This document shows, in pieces, positions 7,911 to 16,211 of a stretch of 64,000 bases of DNA. The stretch comes from Pseudomonas gingeri. Lineage in GTDB: Bacteria > Pseudomonadota > Gammaproteobacteria > Pseudomonadales > Pseudomonadaceae. The notes under the pieces are model-generated. The model saw only the letters and a list, made by a program, of their open reading frames with translations. It ran no database searches and was not told the origin of the DNA. The stretch is from the NCBI RefSeq assembly GCF_013386165.1, contig NZ_JACAOS010000028.1:1-64000 (forward strand), read 5' to 3'. Within the stretch, counting starts at the first letter, position 1. Every line of letters starts with the position of its first letter. Made by a program: the position numbers and the translations under genes.

Positions 7911-10088
7911 ATGACTGAACACGTTCAAGTCGGTGGCCTTCAGGTCGCCAAAGTCCTGTTCGACTTCGTGAACCACGAAGCCATTCCCGGTACCGGTCTG
8001 ACCGCCGACCAGTTCTGGGCCGGTGCCGACAAGGTCATCCATGACCTGGCGCCGAAGAACCAAGCCCTACTCGCCAAACGCGATGATTTCCAGGCCCGGA
8101 TCGATGCCTGGCACCAGTCCCGGGCCGGTCAGGCCCATGACGCCGTGGCTTACAAAGCCTTCCTGCAAGACATTGGTTACCTGCTGCCAGAAGCGGCGGA
8201 TTTCCAGGCCACAACCCAGAATGTCGACGACGAAATCGCCCGTATGGCCGGCCCACAGCTGGTGGTGCCGGTGATGAACGCACGTTTCGCCCTCAACGCC
8301 TCGAACGCCCGCTGGGGCTCGCTGTATGACGCGCTCTATGGCACCGATGCCATCAGCGAAGCGGACGGCGCGGAAAAAGGCAAAGGCTACAACAAGGTCC
8401 GGGGTGACAAGGTCATCGCCTTCGCCCGTGCCTTCCTCGACGAGGCCACGCCCCTGGCGGCCGGCTCCCACGTCGACTCCGTGGGCTACAAGATCGTCGA
8501 CGGCAAACTGGTGGTCGCGCTCAAAGGCGGTACCAATAGCGGCCTGCGCAATGACGCCCAACTGATCGGTTTCCAGGGCGATGCCGCGGCGCCCAGCGCC
8601 ATCCTGCTGAAGAACAACGGCCTGCACTTCGAAATCCAGATCGATGCCAGCAGCCCCGTCGGCCAGACCGACGCCGCCGGCGTGAAGGACCTGCTGATGG
8701 AAGCGGCCCTGACCACCATCATGGACTGCGAAGACTCGGTCGCCGCCGTCGATGCCGATGACAAGGTGGTGATCTACCGCAACTGGCTCGGCCTGATGAA
8801 GGGCGACCTGGCGGAACAAGTCGCCAAGGGCGGTACCACCTTCACCCGCACCATGAACGCCGACCGCACCTACAGCGCCGTCGATGGCAGTGAATTGAGC
8901 CTGCACGGTCGCTCGCTGCTGTTCGTGCGCAACGTCGGTCACCTGATGACCATCGACGCGATCCTCGACAGCCACGGCAACGAAGTCCCCGAAGGGATCC
9001 TCGACGGCCTGCTCACCAGCCTCGCGGCGATCCACAGCCTCAACGGCAACAGCGTGCGCAAGAACAGCCGCACCGGCTCGGTCTATATCGTCAAGCCGAA
9101 GATGCACGGCCCGGAAGAAGCGGCGTTCACCAACGAGCTGTTCGGGCGCATCGAAGAAGTCCTGAACCTGCCGCGCAACACGCTGAAAGTCGGGATCATG
9201 GACGAAGAGCGGCGCACCACCGTCAACCTGAAAGCCTGCATCAAGGCCGCCAGCGAGCGCGTGGTGTTTATCAACACCGGCTTCCTCGACCGTACCGGCG
9301 ACGAGATCCACACCTCCATGGAAGCCGGCGCGATGGTGCGCAAGGCCGCCATGAAGGCCGAGAAATGGATCGGCGCCTACGAGAACTGGAACGTCGATAT
9401 CGGTTTGAGCACCGGCCTGCAAGGTCGCGCCCAGATCGGTAAAGGCATGTGGGCGATGCCCGACCTGATGGCGGCGATGCTTGAACAGAAGATCGCCCAC
9501 CCGCTGGCCGGGGCCAATACCGCCTGGGTGCCGTCGCCCACTGCGGCCGCGCTGCACGCGCTGCATTACCACAAGGTCGACGTGTTCGCCCGCCAGGCCG
9601 AACTGGCCAAGCGCCCTCGGGCTTCGGTCGACGATATCCTGACCATCCCGTTGGCGAGCAACACCGACTGGTCGGCCGAGGACATCCGCAGCGAACTGGA
9701 CAACAACGCCCAGGGCATCCTCGGCTACGTGGTGCGCTGGATCGACCAGGGTGTCGGTTGTTCGAAGGTGCCGGACATCCATGATGTCGGCCTGATGGAA
9801 GACCGCGCCACCCTGCGCATTTCCAGCCAGCACATTGCCAACTGGCTGCGCCATGGCATCGTCACCCAGGACCAGGTCATGGAAAGCCTCAAGCGCATGG
9901 CCCCGGTGGTCGATCGACAGAATGCCGGTGATGCGTTGTACCGCCCGCTGGCCCCGGACTTCGACAGCAACATCGCCTTCCAGGCGGCGGTCGAACTGGT
10001 GATCGAAGGGACTAAACAACCCAACGGCTACACCGAGCCGGTGCTGCACCGTCGGCGTCGCGAGTTCAAGGCCCGTAACGGCTTGTAA
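7911..10088 (+). CDS. glcB: Malate synthase G
   Basis: The 725-residue protein condenses glyoxylate with acetyl-CoA to malate, in the glyoxylate shunt and glycolate use. The length fits the monomeric G isoform. Recognisable segments are [77 protein letters not shown] and the C-terminal [23 protein letters not shown], which contribute the metal- and acetyl-CoA-binding sites of the family. I start at the ATG at 7911 ([10 protein letters not shown]) because GAGTGAGG precedes it. The gene stands alone with REP arms downstream; a possible operator lies upstream. Confidence 0.96.
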   Translation: MTEHVQVGGLQVAKVLFDFVNHEAIPGTGLTADQFWAGADKVIHDLAPKNQALLAKRDDFQARIDAWHQSRAGQAHDAVAYKAFLQDIGYLLPEAADFQATTQNVDDEIARMAGPQLVVPVMNARFALNASNARWGSLYDALYGTDAISEADGAEKGKGYNKVRGDKVIAFARAFLDEATPLAAGSHVDSVGYKIVDGKLVVALKGGTNSGLRNDAQLIGFQGDAAAPSAILLKNNGLHFEIQIDASSPVGQTDAAGVKDLLMEAALTTIMDCEDSVAAVDADDKVVIYRNWLGLMKGDLAEQVAKGGTTFTRTMNADRTYSAVDGSELSLHGRSLLFVRNVGHLMTIDAILDSHGNEVPEGILDGLLTSLAAIHSLNGNSVRKNSRTGSVYIVKPKMHGPEEAAFTNELFGRIEEVLNLPRNTLKVGIMDEERRTTVNLKACIKAASERVVFINTGFLDRTGDEIHTSMEAGAMVRKAAMKAEKWIGAYENWNVDIGLSTGLQGRAQIGKGMWAMPDLMAAMLEQKIAHPLAGANTAWVPSPTAAALHALHYHKVDVFARQAELAKRPRASVDDILTIPLASNTDWSAEDIRSELDNNAQGILGYVVRWIDQGVGCSKVPDIHDVGLMEDRATLRISSQHIANWLRHGIVTQDQVMESLKRMAPVVDRQNAGDALYRPLAPDFDSNIAFQAAVELVIEGTKQPNGYTEPVLHRRRREFKARNGL

Positions 10089-10102
10089 CGCTGCGGGAGC
10101 AA

Positions 10103-10262
10103 TGTAGGAGCGGGCTTGCTTGCGATAGCGTTCTGTCAGGTAACGTCATCGTTAAATGACTGATCGCCATCGCGAGCAAGCTCGCTCCTACAGGGGGCCG
10201 TGTTTCACCGCAGAATATCGCCCGGCCCGAGCTTCCAATGTAGGAGCGAGCTTGCTCGCGAT
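10103..10262. repeat. Three REP arms, 'GTAGGAGCGAGCTTG' type
   Basis: Arms at 10103-10126, 10163-10192 (inverted) and 10239-10262 share TGTAGGAGCG(A/G)GCTTGC(T/C)(C/T)GCGAT. They fill the convergent gap between glcB and the response regulator gene and may act as a transcript-end structure. Confidence 0.82.
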
Positions 10263-10291
10263 AGCGCCCGCAAGGGCGCCCCCCACACAGC

Positions 10292-10735
10292 CTAGGGCAC
10301 CATCCCCAACTCACGCTTGACCAGCTTCAACAACTGCGTGGTATCGATGGGCTTGAGCAGAAAATCCACCACGCTCAAATGCATGGCATCAATGGCATCA
10401 CGCACTTCGGCATTGCCGGAGACGATGATGATCGGCAGCGCCGCCCGTTCCGAGTCACGCACCTTGCGGATCAGATCCAGCCCATCATCGGCCATGCGCA
10501 AATCCGTGATCAGCAAACCGATGGTGCGATTGGACTCCAGCAACGCAAAAGCGGCCGCGCCACTGGCGGCGGTCACGCAGTGAATATCGTGCAGGGCAAG
10601 AATTTCCGACAGCAGTTCGCGGGCATCCTGATCGTCATCGACGATAAGGACCCGTTGATACGACAATTGCGGTGCCTGCATCACCTGCAGAATGGCCGCG
10701 CGCTCGGCATCGCTCAAAATATCGTGGTCGGACAT
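10292..10735 (-). CDS. Single-domain response regulator
   Basis: The 147-residue protein is a receiver domain (residues about 25-145) with no output domain. The acidic pocket D33-D35, phosphoacceptor D78 (LLITDLRM), switch serine S106 (IIIVSGNAE) and invariant K128 (DFLLKPID) are all present, so it should be phosphorylated. The ATG at 10735 is preferred over the upstream start because AGAGAG lies before it. No histidine kinase is adjacent; the divergent neighbour is a CBS/DUF294 protein. The target pathway cannot be told from sequence. Confidence 0.85.
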   Translation of the reverse strand: MSDHDILSDAERAAILQVMQAPQLSYQRVLIVDDDQDARELLSEILALHDIHCVTAASGAAAFALLESNRTIGLLITDLRMADDGLDLIRKVRDSERAALPIIIVSGNAEVRDAIDAMHLSVVDFLLKPIDTTQLLKLVKRELGMVP

Positions 10736-10985
10736 ACGGCTCTCTGGTATCCCTTGGCAATCCAATCCCCTAGCACAGTGCTCAGACATCGCTAAACGGA
10801 TGCTCAATGTGCACTTCGTCGGAAAGTTTTCCAAGTCGATATTTGTTAAGAATCTGCTTATTCAACTGTAGGCCATTTCGCAGACCTAGACTTACGTCCA
10901 ATGGGCACCCGGGGAACAGGGGCCGACCATGCTCGCAACAGCGATTCTTCGCGTCCCTGATAACGACAAAAAAGCGGTAGCGGTC

Positions 10986-12920
10986 ATGAGCAAAACGGAT
11001 GCCTTCACCCAGGCCGGGAAGACCGCGGTGTTGCAAAACATCCACGGCACCTTGCAGTTCCTGCAGCGATTCCCGCCCTTCAATCAGATGGAGAACGCCC
11101 ATCTGGCCTATCTGGTTGAGCAGTGCCAGCTGCGTTTCTACAGTATGGGCGAGAGTATCATCAAGCCTGTCGACGGGCCGGTGGAGCACTTTTATATCGT
11201 CAAGCAGGGCCGCGTGGTCGGCGAGCGCCCGCACACGGCCAAGGGCGGCACCGAAACCGTCTTCGAAATCACCACCGGCGAATGTTTCCCCCTCGCGGCG
11301 CTGCTCGGCGAACGGGCCACCCGCACCGAACACCTGGCCGGCGAAGACACCTTCTGCCTGCAACTGAACAAACCGGCGTTCATCAAGCTGTTCTCGTCCT
11401 CCGAAACCTTTCGCAACTTTGCCCTGCGTTGCGTCAGCAGCCTGCTGGATCAGGTCAACCAGCAAGTGCAGCGCAAGGCGGTGGAAACCCTCGGCACCCA
11501 ATATTCCCTCAACAGCCGCCTCGGCGAACTGGCGATGCGTCACCCGGTGACCTGCAGCCCGAGCACCCCGCTGCGCGAAGCGGTGACCCTGATGCACGAG
11601 CAACAGGTCGGCAGCATCGTGGTGGTGAATGAAGCCAAGGCGCCGCTGGGCATCTTCACCCTGCGCGACCTGCGCCAGGTGGTGGCCGACGGCGTGCATG
11701 ACTTCAACCACCCCATCGACCAGCACATGACCCAGGCGCCCTTCGCCCTGACCCCGGACCACAGCGCCTTCGACGCCGCGATTGCCATGACCGAACGGCA
11801 CATCGCCCATGTCTGCCTGGTCAAGGACCAGCGCCTGTGCGGCGTGGTCTCCGAGCGTGATCTGTTTTCCCTGCAACGGGTCGACCTAGTGCACCTGGCG
11901 CGGACCATCCGCAGCGCGGCGCGCCTGGACAACCTGATCGCCATTCGCGGCGAAATCGGCCAATTGGTCGAGCGCATGCTGGCCCATGGCGCATCGTCGA
12001 CCCAGATCACCCACATCATCACCCTGCTCAACGACCACACCGTCTGCCGGGTCATCGAACTGACCCTGGCCGACAAGGGCGACCCGGGCGTGCCATTCAG
12101 TTGGCTGTGCTTCGGCAGCGAAGGCCGTCGTGAACAGACGCTGTACACCGACCAGGACAACGGCATCCTGTTCGAGGCCCGCGACGCCGCCCATGCCGCC
12201 GAGATTCGCGGCAAGCTGTTGCCCCTGGCGCAGCAGATCAACCAGAGCCTGGCGCTGTGCGGCTTCAGCCTGTGCAAAGGCAATATCATGGCCGGCAACC
12301 CCGAACTGTGTCTGTCGCGGGCCGAATGGGCGCGGCGCTTCTCCGCCTTTATTCGTGAAGCCACGCCGGAAAACCTGCTGGCCTCCAGCATCTACTTCGA
12401 CCTGCGGGTGGTCTGGGGCGAGGAACAGACTTGCCAGCAGTTGCGCCAGGGCATCCTCGCCCAGGTCGCCGACAACCGGCTGTTCCAGCGCATGATGGCC
12501 GACAACGCCTTGCGCCAGCGTCCGCCGGTCGGGCGTTTGCGCGAGTTCGTGTTGAGCCGCAACGGTGGCGACAAGGCCACCCTGGACCTGAAAGTCCAGG
12601 GCCTGACTCCCTTCGTCGACGGTGCCCGCCTGTTGGCGCTGGCCAATGGCATCGAAGCCGGCAACACCCTCGAACGGCTGCGCCAACTGGTGGCCAAGGA
12701 CGTGATCGAGCGCCTCGACGGCGCGGCTTATGAAGAGGCCTATCACTTCATCCAGCAGACCCGCCTGCAGCAACATCAACTGCAAACCCGGCACAACCTG
12801 CCCTATTCCAATCGGGTCGATCCGGACAGCCTCAACCAGCTGGACCGACGCATCCTGCGTGAAGCCCTGCGCCAGGCCCAGCGCCTGCAAAGCAGTCTGG
12901 CCCTGCGGTATCAACTATGA
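10986..12920 (+). CDS. Putative nucleotidyltransferase with cNMP-binding and CBS domains (DUF294)
   Basis: From the ATG at 10986 the protein has 644 residues. Domains in order are a cyclic-nucleotide-binding-like beta-roll (about 30-140), two CBS repeats (about 170-285), the DUF294 nucleotidyltransferase domain with CFGSEGRREQTLYTDQDNGILF, and a DUF294 C-terminal substrate-binding domain. The GSEGRREQ...DQDN pattern matches GlnD-like transferases. An upstream ATG at 10929 would add 19 residues; neither start has a strong ribosome site. Its stop overlaps the next gene's ATG by four bases, so the two are probably co-translated. The substrate is unknown. Confidence 0.87.
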   Translation: MSKTDAFTQAGKTAVLQNIHGTLQFLQRFPPFNQMENAHLAYLVEQCQLRFYSMGESIIKPVDGPVEHFYIVKQGRVVGERPHTAKGGTETVFEITTGECFPLAALLGERATRTEHLAGEDTFCLQLNKPAFIKLFSSSETFRNFALRCVSSLLDQVNQQVQRKAVETLGTQYSLNSRLGELAMRHPVTCSPSTPLREAVTLMHEQQVGSIVVVNEAKAPLGIFTLRDLRQVVADGVHDFNHPIDQHMTQAPFALTPDHSAFDAAIAMTERHIAHVCLVKDQRLCGVVSERDLFSLQRVDLVHLARTIRSAARLDNLIAIRGEIGQLVERMLAHGASSTQITHIITLLNDHTVCRVIELTLADKGDPGVPFSWLCFGSEGRREQTLYTDQDNGILFEARDAAHAAEIRGKLLPLAQQINQSLALCGFSLCKGNIMAGNPELCLSRAEWARRFSAFIREATPENLLASSIYFDLRVVWGEEQTCQQLRQGILAQVADNRLFQRMMADNALRQRPPVGRLREFVLSRNGGDKATLDLKVQGLTPFVDGARLLALANGIEAGNTLERLRQLVAKDVIERLDGAAYEEAYHFIQQTRLQQHQLQTRHNLPYSNRVDPDSLNQLDRRILREALRQAQRLQSSLALRYQL

Positions 12921-13624
12921 AATTGTTTTCCTGGCTGAAAACCCGCGAGCCGACACTCGATGCCGCGACCCTTGAACGGCTCAGGCAACTGCCGGCCGCC
13001 AAGCCCCTGGGCGAGTGTTCGCTGCGGGAACAACGCTGGATTGTCGTCGACCTGGAAACCAGCGGCCTGAACCTGAACCGCGACCAGGTGCTGTCCATAG
13101 GCGCGGTGGTGATCGAAGACGGCGCCATCGACCTGGGGCAATGCTTTGAACGGACGTTGTGGCGGCCTGGGCAGAGCGTCAACCCCAGCGTGCTGATCCA
13201 CGGCCTGGGGCCGAGTGCTCTGGCGGCCGGCAGCGATCCGGCGCAGGCGTTGCTGGAGTTCATGGCGTTTGTCGGCGACAGCCCGTTGCTGGCGTTCCAT
13301 GCGCCCTTCGACCAACACATGCTCACCCGTGCATTGAAAGACAGCCTCGGTTATCGCCTGCAACATCCGTTTCTCGATGTCGCCGAGATGGCGCCATTGC
13401 TCTGCCCGCAAGCGACCTTGCGCGAAGCGGGGCTGGACGATTGGATCGGCCATTTCAAATTGCAGGTGGAGGAGCGGCATAACGCCAGCGCCGATGCCCT
13501 GGCCACCGCCGAACTGGCGCTGATTCTGTTTAGCCGGGCGCGGCAGCAACAGATCCAAAGTCCGTTGAATCTGCAACAGCGTCTGGGCCAGTGGAAACGT
13601 CGCCAGCAAACACCCTCCTTCTAA
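12917..13624 (+). CDS. DEDDh-type 3'-5' exonuclease (DnaQ/RNase T superfamily)
   Basis: The 235-residue protein contains the exonuclease motifs: Exo I D45-L-E47 (VVDLETSGL), Exo II D132 (FHAPFDQHM) and Exo III H188 with D193 (RHNASADAL), which identifies the DEDDh class. It overlaps the DUF294 gene by ATGA. This DUF294-exonuclease pairing recurs in Pseudomonas, which suggests a shared pathway, but the nucleic-acid substrate is not known. It is shorter than PolC-type proofreading subunits and lacks a polymerase-binding tail. Confidence 0.9.
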   Translation: MKLFSWLKTREPTLDAATLERLRQLPAAKPLGECSLREQRWIVVDLETSGLNLNRDQVLSIGAVVIEDGAIDLGQCFERTLWRPGQSVNPSVLIHGLGPSALAAGSDPAQALLEFMAFVGDSPLLAFHAPFDQHMLTRALKDSLGYRLQHPFLDVAEMAPLLCPQATLREAGLDDWIGHFKLQVEERHNASADALATAELALILFSRARQQQIQSPLNLQQRLGQWKRRQQTPSF

Positions 13625-13641
13625 GCCAAACCATATCCCCT

Positions 13642-14225
13642 TGTAGGAGCCTGGCTTGCCAGCGATGGCGGCCGAACAGACGATGCACGACTCAAAGGCC
13701 CCATCGCCAGCAAGCTGGCTCCTACAAGGACCGAGTGCGGCAGCTATCCCTGAGGTGGAACGCCGACCTGTAGGAGCCTGGCTTGCCGGCGATGACGGCC
13801 GAACAGACGATGCACGACTCAAAGGCCCCATCGCCAGCAAGCTGGCTCCTACAAGGACCGAGTGCGGCAGCTATCCCTGAGGTGGAACGCCGACCTATAG
13901 GAGTCTGGCTTGCCAGCGATGGCGGCCGAACAGACGGTGCACGACTCAAAGGCCCCATCGCCAGCAAGCCGGCTCCTACAAGGACCGAGTGCGGCAGCTA
14001 TCCCTGTGGTGGAACGCCGACCTGTAGGAGCCTGGCTTGCCAGCGATGGCGGCCGAACAGACGGTGCAAGCCCCAAAGGCCCCATCGCCAGCAAGCCGGC
14101 TCCTACAAGGACCGAGTGCGGCAGCTATCCCTGTGGTGGAACGCCGACCTGTAGGAGCCTGGCTTGCCAGCGATGGCGACCGAACAGACGATGCAAGACT
14201 CAAAGGCCTGGCCACCAGCAAGCAT
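13642..14225. repeat. 127-bp tandem repeat array containing REP palindromes
   Basis: Unit starts fall at 13642, 13769, 13896, 14023 and 14150, an exact 127-bp period: four full units and a partial fifth. Each unit contains TGTAGGAGCCTGGCTTGCC, an inverted GCCAGCAAGC(T/C)(G/A)GCTCCTACA arm and the spacer GGACCGAGTGCGGCAGC. Units differ by a few substitutions. Open frames spanning the array are repeat artefacts. It fills most of the 735-bp gap before the fecI-like gene. Confidence 0.95.
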
Positions 14226-14314
14226 ACGTCCCACAACCCTATGTCCATTCAGACCAATGGCACTATGGCAACCGACCAGCAGCCATTGCGCCTTTTCCTA
14301 CGCCCTGACACAAT

Positions 14315-14329
14315 CGCGAATAATTCTCG
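14315..14329. promoter_or_regulatory. Candidate Fur box upstream of the fecI-like gene
   Basis: CGCGAAT-A-ATTCTCG forms a 7-1-7 inverted repeat close to the Fur consensus half-site (TGAGAAT). It lies 30 bp before the sigma factor start, where iron repression would be expected. Confidence 0.5.
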
Positions 14330-14359
14330 TTAGTTTAAACTTCTTGTCGGTGATGTCCG

Positions 14360-14878
14360 TTGTCGTCAGTCCGAAGCCCCCATCATGCCCTTGTCGGCGC
14401 GTTGTATCGCGACCATCGCAGCTGGCTATTGGCTTGGCTGCGCCGCAACATCGCCTGCCCGCAGCGGGCCGAAGACCTGAGCCAGGACACCTTCGTGCGC
14501 TTGCTGGGCCGCGACGAGTTGAACACACCGCGCCAGCCCCGAGCCTTCCTGGTGGCCATCGCCAAGGGCCTGCTGTTCGATCACTTTCGCCGCGCCGCGC
14601 TGGAACAGGCCTACCTCAGTGAACTGATGCTGATCCCGGAAGGTGAACAACCGTCCCCGGAAGAACAGCACCTGATCCTCGAAGATCTGCGGGCCATCGA
14701 CCATCTGCTGGGCAAACTGTCGAGCAAGGCCCGGGCCGCGTTCCTCTATAGCCGCGTGGACGGCCTGGGCCATGCCGAGATCGCCGAAAAACTCGGCGTG
14801 TCGGTACCTCGCGTGCGCCAGTACCTGGCCCAGGGTATTCGCCAGTGCTATGTCGCGCTGTACGGCGAGCCGACATGA
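14360..14878 (+). CDS. FecI-family ECF sigma factor
   Basis: The 172-residue protein has sigma region 2 (about residues 10-80, CPQRAEDLSQDTFVRLLG ... PRAFLVAIAKGLLFDHFRR) and region 4 (about 110-165, GLGHAEIAEKLGVSVPRVRQYL), typical of iron-starvation sigma factors of the FecI group. The only start giving full length is a TTG at 14360; a stop codon lies three codons upstream, so a longer product is impossible. ATGA overlap with the next gene points to coupled synthesis with its FecR partner. A Fur-like site precedes it. The likely target is the TonB receptor gene downstream. Confidence 0.9.
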   Translation: MSSVRSPHHALVGALYRDHRSWLLAWLRRNIACPQRAEDLSQDTFVRLLGRDELNTPRQPRAFLVAIAKGLLFDHFRRAALEQAYLSELMLIPEGEQPSPEEQHLILEDLRAIDHLLGKLSSKARAAFLYSRVDGLGHAEIAEKLGVSVPRVRQYLAQGIRQCYVALYGEPT

Positions 14879-15855
14879 ATCAGTTCAGCGCCAAACCGGT
14901 TTCCGCCCGCGTCCTCGATGCCGCCATTGCCTGGCAGTTGTGCCTGGACGCCGGCGGGCGCAACACGGTGGAGCAGGCCGAATTCGAGAAATGGCACGCG
15001 GCCCATGAAGAACACGCCCGCGCCTGGTCGCAACTGGGCATGCTCGACCAGCGTTTCAGCGGCACCAGCGGCCCGGCGCGTGGCGCCCTGCTGAAGTCCC
15101 GCGACGGCGTTCGCCAACGAGTGCGCAAACTCGGCAGCGGCCTGGCCAGTGTGATGCTGGCCTGCGGCCTGGTGTTGTTCCTGGGCAATCATTATCTGCC
15201 CATCGATTACTGGCTGGCCGACCAACGCACCGCTACGGGCGAGCAGCGCACCCTGCACCTGGCCGACGGCACCGTGATCCAGCTCAACACCCATAGCGCG
15301 CTGGATGTGCGCTTCGACGAGAAGACCCGGCGTATCGTGCTGCGCGACGGCGAAATCCTCATCGAGACCGGCCATGGCGATGCCCGGCCGTTTATCGTCG
15401 AAACCGATGACGGTCGCATGCGCGCGCTGGGCACGCGGTTCCTGGTCAAGCGCGAGGAAGACGGCACGCTGTTGAGCGTCCTGCAATCGGCGGTGGCCGC
15501 CCGTCCGCAGGCCAGCGCCGACGAGCAAATCCTCCATGAAGGCCAGCAGGTGCTGATGCGCCGCGACCACCTCGGGCCGTTGCAGGCCCTCTACCCCGGC
15601 GCCGATGCCTGGACCCGGGGCATGCTAGTGGTGGACAACGTGCGCCTGGCCGACATGCTCGAAGAATTGAGCCGCTACCGACACGGCCACCTGGGTGTCG
15701 ACCCGAAAGTCGCCGACCTGCGGATCACCGGCAGCTTCCCGCTGCACGACACCAACCTGGCGCTGACCGCCTTGCTGCCGACCTTGCCGGTGCAGATCGC
15801 CCGGCATACGCAGTGGTGGGTGACGGTGCAGGCCAAGGCCGACACCAAGCCCTGA
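14875..15855 (+). CDS. FecR-family transmembrane sigma regulator
   Basis: The 326-residue protein has an N-terminal cytoplasmic DUF4880-type domain (VLDAAIAWQLCLDAGGRNTVEQAEFEKWHAAHEEHARAW), a single membrane helix (about 88-108, ASVMLACGLVLFLG), the periplasmic FecR domain (ADGTVIQLNTHSALDVRFDEKTRRIVLRDGEILIETGH) and a C-terminal STN-like segment. Such proteins hold the sigma factor inactive until the receptor binds its siderophore. I chose the ATG at 14875 overlapping the sigma gene's stop. Confidence 0.92.
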   Translation: MNQFSAKPVSARVLDAAIAWQLCLDAGGRNTVEQAEFEKWHAAHEEHARAWSQLGMLDQRFSGTSGPARGALLKSRDGVRQRVRKLGSGLASVMLACGLVLFLGNHYLPIDYWLADQRTATGEQRTLHLADGTVIQLNTHSALDVRFDEKTRRIVLRDGEILIETGHGDARPFIVETDDGRMRALGTRFLVKREEDGTLLSVLQSAVAARPQASADEQILHEGQQVLMRRDHLGPLQALYPGADAWTRGMLVVDNVRLADMLEELSRYRHGHLGVDPKVADLRITGSFPLHDTNLALTALLPTLPVQIARHTQWWVTVQAKADTKP

Positions 15856-15937
15856 GTCGTGGTGGGTGCACGTCTCCTGGCAAGGATGTTTGCGCTCCTC
15901 TGCGCCGCTTCAGAAACCTTGAAACCGAGCACGGTCT

Positions 15938-16086
15938 TGTGGCGAGCGGGCTTGCCCGCGCTGGGGCGCGAAGCGGCCCTCAAATCGGTGCTCGCGGTGT
16001 ATCTGGCAGATCCCGACGGCAGGTTTTGCGACGGCTTCGCAGCCGAGCGCGGCGGTGCGGCGTTCCGACAAGCCCGCTCGCCACAA
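15938..16086. repeat. REP doublet with an internal insertion in the right arm
   Basis: The left arm TGTGGCGAGCGGGCTTGCCC is normal. The right arm GCGCGG...CAAGCCCGCTCGCCACA is split by about 16 extra bases (GGTGCGGCGTTCCGA) near 16050-16066. It lies between the fecR-like and receptor genes, so it may attenuate read-through. The remaining bases of the 356-bp gap form the A+T-rich receptor leader. Confidence 0.8.
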
Positions 16087-16211
16087 GGAGAACCTCTGCG
16101 TTTGTAGACACTCATTTTGTAAATCTAAATTATTTTCAATCAGCCCTATCACTTTCTGAATTTCGTTCGGCACATAGGCATTGAGAAACATTTACATTCA
16201 GGAACCGCCCT

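Noticed and set aside
8067-10049. 660-codon open frame antisense to glcB
   Set aside because: glcB is unambiguous; the antisense frame has no ribosome site or family features.
13642-14225. CRISPR-like array
   Set aside because: The whole 127-bp unit including the 'spacer' is conserved, and there are no cas genes; it is a tandem REP array.
13656-14333. Short frames on both strands within the tandem repeat array
   Set aside because: Their peptides repeat with the 127-bp period and are palindromic; they are repeat artefacts.
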